Below are positions 54,786 to 64,000 of a DNA stretch of 64,000 bases, piece by piece (positions within the stretch are counted from its first letter, which is position 1; each line of letters starts with the position of its first letter). Below the pieces are notes generated by a model, which was not told the DNA's origin, made no database searches, and saw only the letters and a program-made list of their open reading frames with translations. A program made the position numbers and the translations under genes. Origin of the DNA: Grimontia sedimenti (GTDB taxonomy: Bacteria > Pseudomonadota > Gammaproteobacteria > Enterobacterales > Vibrionaceae); NCBI RefSeq assembly GCF_011045095.1, contig NZ_JAALDL010000004.1, positions 293,079-357,078 of the forward strand. Direction: 5' to 3'.

Positions 54786-56006
54786 TTACAGGAAAGACTT
54801 TCCGTATTCCATGTCTGAAGTACCGAAGTACTTCGCCAGAGTCTGGCCGATGTCTGCGAAGGTCTCACGACGACCGAGCGAACCTGCTGGTACATGTTTC
54901 CCGTAAACCAGAACAGGAATGTGCTCGCGGGTGTGATCCGTGCCTTCCCACGTTGGGTCACAACCGTGGTCAGCGGTCAGGATCAAGACATCATCTTCTT
55001 TCAGCATTTCGAGGATTTCAGGCAAACGCTTGTCGAAATACTCCAGTGCTGCAGCATAGCCTGCCACGTTACGACGGTGACCGTAGTGAGAGTCAAAGTC
55101 GACGAAGTTGGTGAAGATGATGCTGTTGTCACCTTCTTGGTTCATCGCATCTTTGGTCGCGTTGAACAGGGCTTCCAAACCGGTCGCTTTCACTTTCTTG
55201 GTGATACCAACGTGCGCGTAGATGTCTGCAATCTTACCGATAGACACCACCTCACCTTGTTTCTCATCAACCAGCTTTTGCAGCACGGTCGCTGAAGGCG
55301 GCTCGACAGACAGGTCACGGCGGTTACCGGTACGCTCAAACTGGCCTTTGCCCGGCCCGATGAACGGACGTGCGATAACACGGCCAATGTTGTAGTCTTC
55401 CAGCTCTTCGCGGGCAATCTGGCAAAGCTCCAGTAGACGATCCAGACCGAAGGTTTCTTCATGACACGCGATTTGGAATACCGAGTCCGCAGAGGTGTAG
55501 AAAATTGGCAAGCCAGTTTTCATGTGCTCTTCACCCAGATCGTCAAGGATCTGCGTACCTGATGCATGGCAGTTACCCAGATAATCCGGTAAACCTGCGC
55601 GTTCAAGAATGCGGTCAGTCAGCGCTTTCGGGAAGCTGTTTTCTTTGTCAGTGAAATAACCCCAGTCAAACAGTACAGGTACACCGGCAATTTCCCAGTG
55701 GCCCGAAGGGGTGTCTTTACCGGAAGACAGCTCAGCCGCATGGCCGTAAGCACCGATGATTTCCGCGTTTTCATCCAAACCTTCAGGGAAGTAGCCTGAT
55801 GATTCTTCACACGCTTTGCCCAAACCCAGTGCATTGAGGTTTGGCAGTGTGAGTGGACCTTGGCGGTCATCATTGTTCGCGTTACCTGCCGCACACGCTT
55901 TCGCGATGGAGCCCAGTGTATTCGCGCCCACATCACCAAACTTGTGAGCATCTTCGGTTGCACCGATCCCAAAGGAATCCAGTACCAAAATAATCGCGCG
56001 TTTCAT
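54786..56006 (-). CDS. deoB: phosphopentomutase
   Basis: A 406-aa alkaline-phosphatase-superfamily mutase converting (deoxy)ribose-1-P to the 5-phosphate. Metal-binding [10 protein letters not shown] at the start and [18 protein letters not shown] near the end are intact. ATG 56006 follows AAGGAGG; the frame opens further upstream inside deoA but that is not used. It starts 10 nt after deoA. Confidence 0.96.
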   Translation of the reverse strand: MKRAIILVLDSFGIGATEDAHKFGDVGANTLGSIAKACAAGNANNDDRQGPLTLPNLNALGLGKACEESSGYFPEGLDENAEIIGAYGHAAELSSGKDTPSGHWEIAGVPVLFDWGYFTDKENSFPKALTDRILERAGLPDYLGNCHASGTQILDDLGEEHMKTGLPIFYTSADSVFQIACHEETFGLDRLLELCQIAREELEDYNIGRVIARPFIGPGKGQFERTGNRRDLSVEPPSATVLQKLVDEKQGEVVSIGKIADIYAHVGITKKVKATGLEALFNATKDAMNQEGDNSIIFTNFVDFDSHYGHRRNVAGYAAALEYFDKRLPEILEMLKEDDVLILTADHGCDPTWEGTDHTREHIPVLVYGKHVPAGSLGRRETFADIGQTLAKYFGTSDMEYGKSFL

Positions 56007-56016
56007 GATCGCCTCC

Positions 56017-57348
56017 TTAGACGTCTTGTGGGCCAATCTGGCGGTAAACTTCAGGGGTCGCTTCTGGCGCTTCGTTTTCGATGCGCATGGCAGCCTGAAG
56101 TGCTGCAGCTGCTTGTTGCCATGCAGCTTCATCCTTGGCATGTACTACCGCCAATGGCGTGGTGCTGTTAGCTTGCATACCCAGACGGATAACATCGCTA
56201 AAGCCCACTGAATAATCGATCGTATCACTTGCAACACGGCGTCCACCGCCAAGACCAACGACAGCCATGCCAATCGCACGGGTGTCCATCGCTGATACAA
56301 AACCAGCGCGGCTTGCAAACACAGGTTTCACCACGTTTGCCGCTGCCAGATACTTACTATAGTTGTCAACGAAGTCGAGCGGACCACCCAAACCTGCCAC
56401 CATTTTGCCGAAGCATTCTGCTGCCTTGCCGTTGTCCAGCACGGTTTGCAGTTTGTTCATGGCATCATCTTTGTCTTTCGCCAGACCACTGATAGTCAGC
56501 ATTTCGGCACAAAGCGCCATGGTGACGGCATACAGGCGAGGGTTACGGTATTCACCGGTCAGGAACTGAACCGCTTCTTTCACTTCCAGTGCGTTGCCTG
56601 CACTTGAAGCCAATACCTGATTCATGTCGGTGAGCAGTGAGCTGGTACGGGTACCCGCACCATTGGCAACTGCCACAATCGATTTCGCCAGTTCTTCTGA
56701 TTTCTCGTAGGTCGGCATAAACGCGCCAGAGCCTACTTTTACATCCATCACCAGAGACTCTAAACCTGCCGCCAGTTTCTTCGACAGGATAGACGCGGTA
56801 ATAAGAGAAATATTGTCGACGGTCGCTGTCACATCGCGGGTTGCGTATACACGCTTGTCCGCGGGTGCCAAATCACCGGTCTGGCCGATAATCGCCACAC
56901 CTGCTTCTTTGGTCACTTTACCGAACACATCGTTGCTCGGTGTGATGTTATAACCCGGAATCGCTTCCAGTTTGTCCAGCGTACCACCTGTATGACCCAA
57001 GCCACGGCCTGAAATCATAGGTACGTAACCACCACATGCAGCCACCATAGGGCCAAGCATCAGGGAGGTCACATCACCCACACCGCCGGTACTGTGTTTA
57101 TCGACAATAGGGCCATCAAAATTCATGTGTGACCAGTCAATCACCATGCCGGAGTCACGCATGGCGCACGTCAGTGATACACGCTCGTCCATGGTCATGT
57201 CATTGAAGTACACTGCCATGGCAAATGCTGCGATCTGTCCTTCAGAAACAGTCTCTTTTGCAATGCCCTGGATAAAGAAATTAATTTCTTCAGAAGTCAG
57301 CGCAATGTTGTCACGCTTCTTCCGAATGATTTCTTGGGGAAGGTACAT
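56017..57348 (-). CDS. deoA: thymidine phosphorylase
   Basis: A 443-aa dimeric enzyme releasing thymine and deoxyribose-1-P. Signatures are [18 protein letters not shown] (phosphate site) and [15 protein letters not shown]. The ATG is at 57348 with GAGG upstream. Second gene of the deo operon. Confidence 0.96.
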   Translation of the reverse strand: MYLPQEIIRKKRDNIALTSEEINFFIQGIAKETVSEGQIAAFAMAVYFNDMTMDERVSLTCAMRDSGMVIDWSHMNFDGPIVDKHSTGGVGDVTSLMLGPMVAACGGYVPMISGRGLGHTGGTLDKLEAIPGYNITPSNDVFGKVTKEAGVAIIGQTGDLAPADKRVYATRDVTATVDNISLITASILSKKLAAGLESLVMDVKVGSGAFMPTYEKSEELAKSIVAVANGAGTRTSSLLTDMNQVLASSAGNALEVKEAVQFLTGEYRNPRLYAVTMALCAEMLTISGLAKDKDDAMNKLQTVLDNGKAAECFGKMVAGLGGPLDFVDNYSKYLAAANVVKPVFASRAGFVSAMDTRAIGMAVVGLGGGRRVASDTIDYSVGFSDVIRLGMQANSTTPLAVVHAKDEAAWQQAAAALQAAMRIENEAPEATPEVYRQIGPQDV

Positions 57349-57416
57349 AATCGACCTCACGTACTGGGTATCAAAAACAGGGGGAGCCGAAATCGCCAGC
57401 TCCCCAAAAGAAGTGC

Positions 57417-58190
57417 TTAGTAGCCGCCTTCTGCCGCTTTTTCGCCTTCACCCAAGGTGTGAAGCAGGTTCGCCAGCAGGCTTGATGCACCAAAACGGTA
57501 GTGTGCGTTGTCAGCCCACTCGCCGCCCAGGATACGGTCAGCCATCGCCAGGTATTCCGCTGCATCTTCAGCAGTACGTACGCCGCCAGCAGGCTTGAAA
57601 CCCACCTTTTCTGCAACGCCCATCTCTTTGATCACAGTCAGCATGATTTCTGCTGATTCTGGCGTCGCGTTTACTGGCACTTTACCCGTAGACGTCTTGA
57701 TGAAATCTGCGCCCGCTTCGATAGAGATTTCAGATGCGCGCTTGATCAGTGCTGCTTCTTTCAGCTCACCGGTTTCGATGATCACTTTCAGCGTCACGTC
57801 ACCACATGCTGCTTTACATTGTTTAACCAGCTCAAAACCGGTTTTCTCATCACCCGCGATAAGCGTGCGGTATGGGAACACAACATCGACTTCATCCGCA
57901 CCGTATGCCACAGCCGCTTTGGTTTCAGCCACTGCGATTTCGATGTCGTCGTTACCGTGTGGGAAGTTAGTCACGGTTGCGATTTTGATTTCAGGTGTGC
58001 CTTGCTCGCGAAGTTGTTTCTTCGCCACAGGGATAAAACGTGGGTAGATGCAGATAGCAGCAGTGTTACCTACTGGGGTTTTCGCGCTCTTACACAGTTC
58101 GATAACTTTCGCATCTGTGTCGTCGTCGTTCAGGGTGGTTAAATCCATCAGTTTCAGGGCACGAAGAGCTGCTGCTTTTAGATCGCTCAT
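57417..58190 (-). CDS. deoC: deoxyribose-phosphate aldolase
   Basis: A 257-aa class I aldolase splitting deoxyribose-5-P to glyceraldehyde-3-P and acetaldehyde. The Schiff-base Lys is in DFIKTSTGK, with DVVFPYR and [11 protein letters not shown] nearby. ATG 58190 has GGAGAAAG just upstream. First gene of the operon. With nupC it gives a complete route from imported deoxynucleosides to glycolysis. Confidence 0.96.
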   Translation of the reverse strand: MSDLKAAALRALKLMDLTTLNDDDTDAKVIELCKSAKTPVGNTAAICIYPRFIPVAKKQLREQGTPEIKIATVTNFPHGNDDIEIAVAETKAAVAYGADEVDVVFPYRTLIAGDEKTGFELVKQCKAACGDVTLKVIIETGELKEAALIKRASEISIEAGADFIKTSTGKVPVNATPESAEIMLTVIKEMGVAEKVGFKPAGGVRTAEDAAEYLAMADRILGGEWADNAHYRFGASSLLANLLHTLGEGEKAAEGGY

Positions 58191-58660
58191 GACTTTCTCC
58201 AGTCGTAAATATTCAAAACCAAGTAACAAACTACGCGAGGCAATGCTCGGCATAATCTGATGAGCGGACTTGGCTCCTTGAAGTTTGGCGCGCTGCATGG
58301 TCAGCGCCAATCAACATTCCGTGTTGGCCGCACACCCTATGGCATTCTGCCGGGTGTCCACCTGTCTCATCGTGCTGCAAGTTTTTACACGTTGGGGCAG
58401 GTTTGATGTCTCACCTTTCCGCTGTCTGTGAAACAGTAGTGAAATTAATGAAAGACTACTTCTGAAACTTTGACAGCGTTCACCAATTTTACCAATCTTC
58501 CTTTGGTTACACTAGGTGTTACCTGTTTCTGTTGAAAAACACTTTGTTGCTGATAGTGCAAACCTGAGCGGACATTTTAGGTGTTACTGGCATCACTATA
58601 AGTGGCGAATACGCATCACTTTGTCTTATTCCTGACGAATGGGCTTGCCAAACTGCAGGC
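58191..58660. other. intergenic region upstream of deoC
   Basis: No gene is visible in the roughly 470 bp before the nupC terminator. It should hold the deo promoter(s), which in enterics are controlled by CRP, CytR and DeoR. TGTGA at 58427-58431 is a CRP half-site without a clear partner. A GC-rich segment (58260-58400) near deoC could form leader structure, but I find no certain hairpin. Confidence 0.6.
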
Positions 58661-58694
58661 ATAAAAAAACCGCCTCACAGGGAGGCGGTTTTCC
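58661..58694 (-). terminator. terminator of nupC
   Basis: On the minus strand, AAAACCGCCTC and GAGGCGGTTTT form a stem, followed by a T-run (seven A on the + strand). Confidence 0.9.
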
Positions 58695-58713
58695 AATCTC
58701 TTTTACTTGCTGA

Positions 58714-59952
58714 TTACAGCGCAGCCAGAGTCAGGAAGAAACCAGCGATTGTTGCACTCATCAGGTTAGAGAGAGTACCCGCACATACTGCTTTCACACC
58801 GAAACGCGCGATGTCGTGACGACGGGTTGGCGCGATGCTACCCAGACCACCCAGCAGGATTGCGATAGACGACAGGTTAGCGAAGCCACACAGTGCAAAC
58901 GAGATGATTGCTGCAGTCTTCTCTGACAGGTCACCGATAATTGGAGTGAAGTTCAGGTACGCAACGAATTCGTTAACAACAATCTTCTGACCGATGAAAG
59001 AACCCGCGATGTCAGCTTCTGCCCATGGAACACCAATGAGGAATGCCAGTGGTGCGAACACTTTGCCCAGAATCCACTCCAGCGTCAGGCCTTCGATACC
59101 GAACCAACCACCGATGCCAGACAGCATGCCGTTGATCAGTGCAATCAGACCGATGAATGCCAGCAGCATTGCACCGATGTTCAGAGCCAGTTGCATACCA
59201 GAAGATGCGCCACCTGCTGCTGCGTCGATAACGTTTGCAGGCTTGTCTTCTTCTTCGTCACCGTCTTGACCCAATTGCTCGATTGGCTCGTCAGTTTCTG
59301 GCTTGATGATTTTCGCGAACAGCAGACCACCTGGTGCCGCCATGAACGATGCCGCAATCAGGTATTCCAGCGGTACACCCATTGCTGCGTAACCTGCCAG
59401 TACACCACCTGCTACAGATGCCAGACCACCACACATAACTGCGAACAGTTCAGACTGGGTCATTTTTGGCACGTAAGGACGTACAACCAGAGGCGCTTCA
59501 GTTTGACCAACGAAGATGTTCGCCGTTGCAGACATTGATTCCGCGTGAGAAGTACCCAGTACTTTACGCAGTGCACCACCCAGAATACGGATAACAAACT
59601 GCATGATACCCAGGTAGTAAAGCACGCTGATCAGCGCTGAGAAGAATACAACAGTAGGCAGAACCTGGAACGCAAAGATAAAGCCGATACCATCTACAGA
59701 GAAGTTAACCAGGCTACCGAACAGGAAGCCGATACCGTCTTTACCGTAGTTGATCACGTTCTGTACAGCATTAGACATGCCGTTCAGGATTGCTTGGCCC
59801 GCTGGGACAAACAGGATGAAACCACCCAGAATAAACTGGATCGCAAATGCACCACCTACAGTACGCAGGTTGATGGCTTTGCGGTTGTCAGATAGCAGTA
59901 CTGCAATACCCAGCAGTACAACCATCCCTACAATGCTCATAATCAGGCTCAT
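58714..59952 (-). CDS. nupC: concentrative nucleoside transporter NupC family
   Basis: A 412-aa inner-membrane nucleoside/cation symporter (CNT family) with many hydrophobic segments. Family landmarks include [34 protein letters not shown] and [19 protein letters not shown] 59952 follows AGGAA; an upstream open frame from 60084 is not used. It lies just upstream of the deo operon on the same strand and supplies its substrates. Confidence 0.94.
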   Translation of the reverse strand: MSLIMSIVGMVVLLGIAVLLSDNRKAINLRTVGGAFAIQFILGGFILFVPAGQAILNGMSNAVQNVINYGKDGIGFLFGSLVNFSVDGIGFIFAFQVLPTVVFFSALISVLYYLGIMQFVIRILGGALRKVLGTSHAESMSATANIFVGQTEAPLVVRPYVPKMTQSELFAVMCGGLASVAGGVLAGYAAMGVPLEYLIAASFMAAPGGLLFAKIIKPETDEPIEQLGQDGDEEEDKPANVIDAAAGGASSGMQLALNIGAMLLAFIGLIALINGMLSGIGGWFGIEGLTLEWILGKVFAPLAFLIGVPWAEADIAGSFIGQKIVVNEFVAYLNFTPIIGDLSEKTAAIISFALCGFANLSSIAILLGGLGSIAPTRRHDIARFGVKAVCAGTLSNLMSATIAGFFLTLAAL

Positions 59953-60153
59953 AAAAGGGTTCCTAAAAAAGTCTTGGCGTCTCGACAAATTGGGAGTGTT
60001 ATTCCGGCGGCGATTATACGCATTGGTTGGGGACCAAAGGAATGCATAAGTCACACTTGAAGTGAAAAATTCGGTGCAATTCACTCAAAAAGGTGATGAA
60101 GGTCTATTTTTGTGAGCTATGCACGACGCAAACGTTTGGGCAAACGATGCCTT

Positions 60154-60921
60154 TTAGACGTTCAACGCAAAGCATGCTGTCGAGTTTTGTGTGGTAGCGT
60201 GAATAATTTCCCCGACATCGACCTCTTTTAGGGTGGCTAAAGCGTGGGCAATCAGTGGTAATCTCTCCGGCAAATTGGGCTCACCTTGAAAGCCAAAAAC
60301 AGGCATATCGGGCGCATCAGTCTCCAAAACCAAAGAGGAAAGTGGCAATTTTTTCACCGCATTTCGCGTCTTGTTAGCACGCTCATAAGTGATGGTGCCC
60401 CCAATCCCGAGAAGAAAACCGCGCTTTACGTACTCACGCCCAATCTGCTCGCTGCCACTAAAAGCATGCAAAACCCCTTTCACTGCCGGAAAACCGTTCA
60501 GAATTTGCAGTAATTCGTTGTGCGCTTTACGACTGTGAAGGATCACGGGAAGCTGATATTTCTCGGCTAACTGGAGTTGTTCCGTCAACAACCATTTTTG
60601 TCGCTCTGGGTCGGCATTTTCTATCGCAAAATCCAGCCCACACTCACCAACGGCAACCAATCCTTTCGGCGCGCTGGCCAAAAACACATCCAGCTTCTGA
60701 ATGTCTTCGTTTTGATGCGATGCCGTCCAAACAGGATGCAATCCCACCGCATACGAGATCTCGGGAAATGCCTCAGCCAATGCTGCCACCCGATCCCAGT
60801 TTTCTGTCGCTACAGCGGGTACTACAAGATTGTGTACTCCCGCGGCGACTGAGCGCCTCACCCAATCTTCAGGGTGGTCAGCAAACGGAGGGAAATCAAA
60901 ATGGCAGTGGGTATCAATCAT
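60154..60921 (-). CDS. TatD family metal-dependent hydrolase
   Basis: A 255-aa TIM-barrel hydrolase/DNase of the TatD family. The metal-binding HCHFDF start, GECGLDF, LHSRKA and LETDAPDMP motifs are present. It is separated from prfC by a terminator. Family members act as 3'-5' DNases in repair; this one could be TatD, YcfH or YjjV type, with position nearest to YjjV. Confidence 0.85.
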   Translation of the reverse strand: MIDTHCHFDFPPFADHPEDWVRRSVAAGVHNLVVPAVATENWDRVAALAEAFPEISYAVGLHPVWTASHQNEDIQKLDVFLASAPKGLVAVGECGLDFAIENADPERQKWLLTEQLQLAEKYQLPVILHSRKAHNELLQILNGFPAVKGVLHAFSGSEQIGREYVKRGFLLGIGGTITYERANKTRNAVKKLPLSSLVLETDAPDMPVFGFQGEPNLPERLPLIAHALATLKEVDVGEIIHATTQNSTACFALNV

Positions 60922-60964
60922 TGCAGCAAAGGCTCAGTGGGCTACTTCTATATATAGAGGATAC

Positions 60965-60996
60965 AAAAAAGCCGCCTTGCGGGGCGGCTTTCTTTT
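60965..60996 (-). terminator. terminator of prfC
   Basis: An AAAGCCGCC/GGCGGCTTT stem with a TTGCGG loop is followed by a T-run on the minus strand. Confidence 0.88.
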
Positions 60997-61007
60997 ACGT
61001 CTTGTGA

Positions 61008-62597
61008 TTAGTGCTCACGTGTTGCACGGAAGCTCACATCAGGATGACGTTCTTGCGTCAGGCTCAGGTTCACCATGGTTGGCGCAATGTAAGTAAGGTT
61101 GTCACCGCCATCCAATGCCAGGTTGGTTTGGTTCTTGCGCTGGAAATCATCCAGTTTCTTCACATCACTGCATTCTACCCAGCGCGCTGTCGCAACGTTA
61201 ACAGGCTCGTAAATCGCTTCCACGTTGTATTCAGACTTCAGACGCGCAACAACTACGTCAAACTGAAGTACACCCACCGCACCAACAATCAGGTCATTGG
61301 ATGTCATTGGGCGGAACACTTGTACCGCACCTTCTTCAGACAGTTGTACCAATCCTTTCAGCAATTGCTTTTGCTTCAGTGGATCACGCAGACGGATACG
61401 ACGGAACAGCTCAGGTGCAAAGTTTGGAATACCCGAGAACTTCAGATCTTCACCTTGCGTGAAAGTATCACCAATCTGGATAGTACCGTGGTTATGAAGA
61501 CCAATGATGTCACCAGCAAACGCCTCTGCCGCGCGGGAACGGTCACCCGCCATAAAGGTCACCGCATCAGAGATCGACACCATTTTACCGGTACGCACAT
61601 GCTTCATCTTCATGCCCTGGCTGTACTTGCCAGAGACGATACGCATGAATGCGATACGGTCACGGTGTTTAGGGTCCATATTCGCCTGGATTTTGAACAC
61701 GAAGCCAGAGAACTTCTCTTCACCCGCTTCAACCGCACGCTCATGGGTTTGACGTGGCAATGGTGCAGGTGCCCACTCAGTTAAACCATCCAACATGTGG
61801 TCAACACCAAAGTTACCCAGTGCAGTACCGAAGAACACAGGTGTCAGCTCGCCGCTCAGGAACAGTTCCTGATCGAATTCATGAGAAGCACCCAATACCA
61901 GCTCAAGTTCTTCACGCAGTTGCTCTGCCAGGCTTTCACCGACAGCTTCATCCAGCTCTGGATTATCCAGACCTTTGATGATGCGAGAATCCTGTATGGT
62001 ATGACCCTGACCTGTTTGGTACAGAATCGTCTCATCACGGTGAATGTGATAAACACCTTTGAACTCTTTACCACAGCCAATCGGCCAGGATACTGGTGCA
62101 CACGCGATGTTAAGCTCACTTTCTACTTCATCCATCAACTCCATTGGGTCGCGGATGTCGCGGTCAAGTTTGTTCATGAAAGTGACGATTGGCGTGTCGC
62201 GCAGACGGGTAACTTCCATCAGCTTGCGGGTACGATCCTCAACACCTTTCGCCGCATCGATAACCATCAAACAAGAGTCGACCGCTGTCAGGGTGCGGTA
62301 AGTATCTTCTGAGAAGTCTTCGTGTCCCGGGGTATCAAGCAGGTTAACCAGACAATCATTGAACGGGAACTGCATGACAGAAGTGGTAACCGAGATACCA
62401 CGTTCTTTTTCCATCTCCATCCAGTCAGACTTCGCGTGCTGGTTTGAGCCGCGACCTTTTACCGTACCGGCAGTCTGGATCGCGCGTCCGAATAACAGCA
62501 CCTTTTCAGTGATGGTGGTTTTACCGGCATCCGGGTGCGAGATAATCGCAAACGTACGACGCTTGCCGACTTCTTGCTGAAGTGGAGAGTTTGACAT
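61008..62597 (-). CDS. prfC: peptide chain release factor 3
   Basis: A 529-aa translational GTPase that removes RF1/RF2 from the ribosome. G1 is [12 protein letters not shown], the switch is [12 protein letters not shown]3 is [12 protein letters not shown] and G4 is NKLDRD. ATG 62597 (start [17 protein letters not shown]) follows GGAAAAG; the longer open frame to 62705 lacks family similarity. Confidence 0.96.
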   Translation of the reverse strand: MSNSPLQQEVGKRRTFAIISHPDAGKTTITEKVLLFGRAIQTAGTVKGRGSNQHAKSDWMEMEKERGISVTTSVMQFPFNDCLVNLLDTPGHEDFSEDTYRTLTAVDSCLMVIDAAKGVEDRTRKLMEVTRLRDTPIVTFMNKLDRDIRDPMELMDEVESELNIACAPVSWPIGCGKEFKGVYHIHRDETILYQTGQGHTIQDSRIIKGLDNPELDEAVGESLAEQLREELELVLGASHEFDQELFLSGELTPVFFGTALGNFGVDHMLDGLTEWAPAPLPRQTHERAVEAGEEKFSGFVFKIQANMDPKHRDRIAFMRIVSGKYSQGMKMKHVRTGKMVSISDAVTFMAGDRSRAAEAFAGDIIGLHNHGTIQIGDTFTQGEDLKFSGIPNFAPELFRRIRLRDPLKQKQLLKGLVQLSEEGAVQVFRPMTSNDLIVGAVGVLQFDVVVARLKSEYNVEAIYEPVNVATARWVECSDVKKLDDFQRKNQTNLALDGGDNLTYIAPTMVNLSLTQERHPDVSFRATREH

Positions 62598-63045
62598 GCT
62601 TAAGCTTTTCCGCGTTAAACAGCACGCAGGCAGAAACTGAGCTGCGCGCAGTGTAGATGAATTCAAATCGGCGGGTATTTTGTACGATATCGGGTTGAGA
62701 CTCAACGCTCGCCAACAAAATCCTTACTCTACAGGCCTCACAAGAAATTTTACCACGCAAAACAAGCTTCTAACGAGAGTCAATATATTGTCCAATAAAT
62801 GACACACCACTCAATACACCCGGTCACTTTTTGACCTCGATCGCATCCAAAAGCAATAACATCTTGATCTTCATTCAGATACTTAGCGCTGATAATTATA
62901 AAAAATTTACAATTTGCGTCACTTTTTTGGCGATTTTGTTTAACGTCAAGGCTTATAACGAATCTATTTGCATAGTATTATGGATGATATTTATGTGTCA
63001 TTAATGACATAGCCATATTTATTTACCTTTCGCAGGACGAGATTC
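62598..63045. other. 448-bp region between prfC and the adhesin gene
   Basis: No gene is visible. The right half is strongly AT-rich and must contain the adhesin promoter. Two dyads are evident: GGTCA-CTTTT-TGACC at 62822-62836, and a 14-bp perfect palindrome at 62996-63009. Confidence 0.6.
62996..63009. promoter_or_regulatory. palindrome TGTCATTAATGACA, candidate operator of the adhesin gene
   Basis: A perfect 14-bp inverted repeat lies about 37 nt before the adhesin ATG, just downstream of a TAGTATTAT -10-like segment (62973-62981). The position fits a repressor site or early transcribed region. No known factor is assigned. Confidence 0.45.
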
Positions 63046-64000
63046 ATGGATTCGATTATCACCAAGCAGGCTGCAAAAGTAATTTCAGTTAACGGCAACG
63101 CATTCATTAAAGTGAACGGGAAAGACGTTCCCATCGCTGAAGTTTTAGATTTAAACGCCGGCACTGAAATCTTTATCCCTGAGGGTGCCAACGCCCTTCT
63201 ATCTCTTGAAGACGGCACCGTACTCCCTGTTGGTGAACAAGACTCACCTGCGCAAGATATCTTAGGCTCACCGCTTGATGATGAAATTGCGGCTATCCAG
63301 GCATTGATTGAAGAAGGCGTCGACCCGACAGAGGTACTGGAAGCAACCGCTGCAGGTGGTAACGCGGCATCTGGAGCTGGCTCATGGAGCTTTCAATCCA
63401 TTGGCCGTGCCGGCGAAGAAACTATTGCTCAAGCAGGTTTTGATACCCAAGCTTCGGCAAGAAGCTTCCTCACCGCTCGTGAAGTGCGTGAGGATAGCGA
63501 TGATTCTAGTGCATTTATCGACGATGGTTCAGACATTACAGAGCCTACTGAGCCGAGCACACCTACCTCGCCGGAAGACACAACGGCCGACAATGATGGT
63601 GATGGATTTACCGTCAGTATCACCAGTATTTCTCAAGATACTGGCCTGGATGGTGATTTCATTACTAACGATAATACACTTGTCATCTCAGGTGTAGTCG
63701 ATCTTGGTGATGAAAACACTCTAACAGTTACGTTTGATGGGACTGACTACACTTCTGATAATGATCGACTAGCCATTAGTCAAGATGGCACCTGGACTTT
63801 AGATGTCACTGGAACTCAGCTCGCAGATGGCGATTATTCTGTTAAAGCGACTGTGACTGATAGCGTCGGCAATTCTAATTCTGCTATTCAAACTATCGTT
63901 ATCGACACCGAGATTGGTACCGACGGCGACAAGACCACCAAGGCGGTCTCCGTCGACAGCATCTCTGAAGACAGCAACGTTCAGGGCGACTTTGTCACCA
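63046..64000 (+). CDS. LapA/Bap-type giant adhesin with retention module (3' end outside window)
   Basis: The frame is open from ATG 63046 (AGGACG upstream) to the window end, at least 318 aa. Residues 1 to about 130 form a LapA-like retention module: VISVNGNAFIKVNGKDV, DDEIAAIQALIEEGVDPTEV, then the TAAG cleavage motif (Thr101-Gly104). In the Lap system, a periplasmic LapG protease cuts there unless LapD, loaded with c-di-GMP, holds it. An acidic linker and Ig-like repeats follow, each about 100 aa with VSITSISQDTGLDGDF-type starts. The second begins near 63940. It is a T1SS-exported biofilm adhesin by family. Confidence 0.88.
   Translation, partial: MDSIITKQAAKVISVNGNAFIKVNGKDVPIAEVLDLNAGTEIFIPEGANALLSLEDGTVLPVGEQDSPAQDILGSPLDDEIAAIQALIEEGVDPTEVLEATAAGGNAASGAGSWSFQSIGRAGEETIAQAGFDTQASARSFLTAREVREDSDDSSAFIDDGSDITEPTEPSTPTSPEDTTADNDGDGFTVSITSISQDTGLDGDFITNDNTLVISGVVDLGDENTLTVTFDGTDYTSDNDRLAISQDGTWTLDVTGTQLADGDYSVKATVTDSVGNSNSAIQTIVIDTEIGTDGDKTTKAVSVDSISEDSNVQGDFVT

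Overview
The window reads as a chromosomal segment of a marine gamma-proteobacterium of the Vibrionaceae. The gene orders oxyR/prx, slt-trpR-yjjX, ettA, radA-PilZ-serB-ytjB-deoD-deoB-deoA-deoC and nupC-tatD-prfC, together with a vibrio-type tmRNA, support this. I infer the Grimontia/Enterovibrio/Photobacterium side of the family rather than Vibrio proper, but the sequence alone does not prove the genus.

Layout. 1-3800: OxyR (cut by the window start) divergent from a 2-Cys peroxiredoxin, an unusual GGTCCTR heptamer-repeat region, cutC and ppk2. 4047-7121: a large secreted StcE-like M66 metalloprotease with C-terminal sugar-binding modules. 7263-9143: rnfH and ratA facing away from smpB and ssrA (tmRNA). 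9190-15460: an accessory island just downstream of ssrA, mostly AT-rich. It carries a GHKL (MORC/MutL-like) ATPase, an unknown protein, a DUF6339-like protein, a convergent C5-cytosine methyltransferase, a tiny ORF and a Vsr endonuclease. This looks like a variant of the ATPase/methylase/Vsr defence systems and is the best candidate for an under-described system here. 15610-22267: an S41-peptidase lipoprotein, a DUF2927 protein and a type VI secretion phospholipase effector with a likely lipoprotein immunity partner. 22282-27093: LysR/dadA, a 7-alpha-hydroxysteroid dehydrogenase, a decayed SRPBCC gene and an intracellular PHB depolymerase. 27492-32288: a PTS of the ascorbate family (IIA, IIB, IIC) with a split transketolase and a GntR/UTRA repressor, apparently one sugar-utilisation unit.

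32422-38995: a four-gene signalling module. A fused TRAP-like/Leu-binding-like lipoprotein is followed by a hybrid-type histidine kinase, a single-domain response regulator and an Hpt-REC-REC-GGDEF diguanylate cyclase, all with overlapping ends. 39108-41426: two tandem spondin-domain proteins and a fatty-acid-hydroxylase-family membrane enzyme. 41438-63000: mostly core genes (yjjX, trpR, slt, ettA, a small PilZ protein, an M23 peptidase, radA, a double-PilZ protein, serB, ytjB, the deo operon, nupC, tatD, prfC). 63046-end: the start of a giant LapA/Bap-type adhesin with a LapG-cleavable TAAG retention module. The three PilZ/GGDEF loci and the LapA-type adhesin make c-di-GMP control of attachment a theme of the right-hand half.

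Caveat. Four genes or gene parts are broken by what look like single missing bases in short homopolymers (10401, 33017, 33739, 51156). The uniform pattern suggests base-calling error as readily as real mutation. All functions are inferred from reading the sequence; no searches were run.
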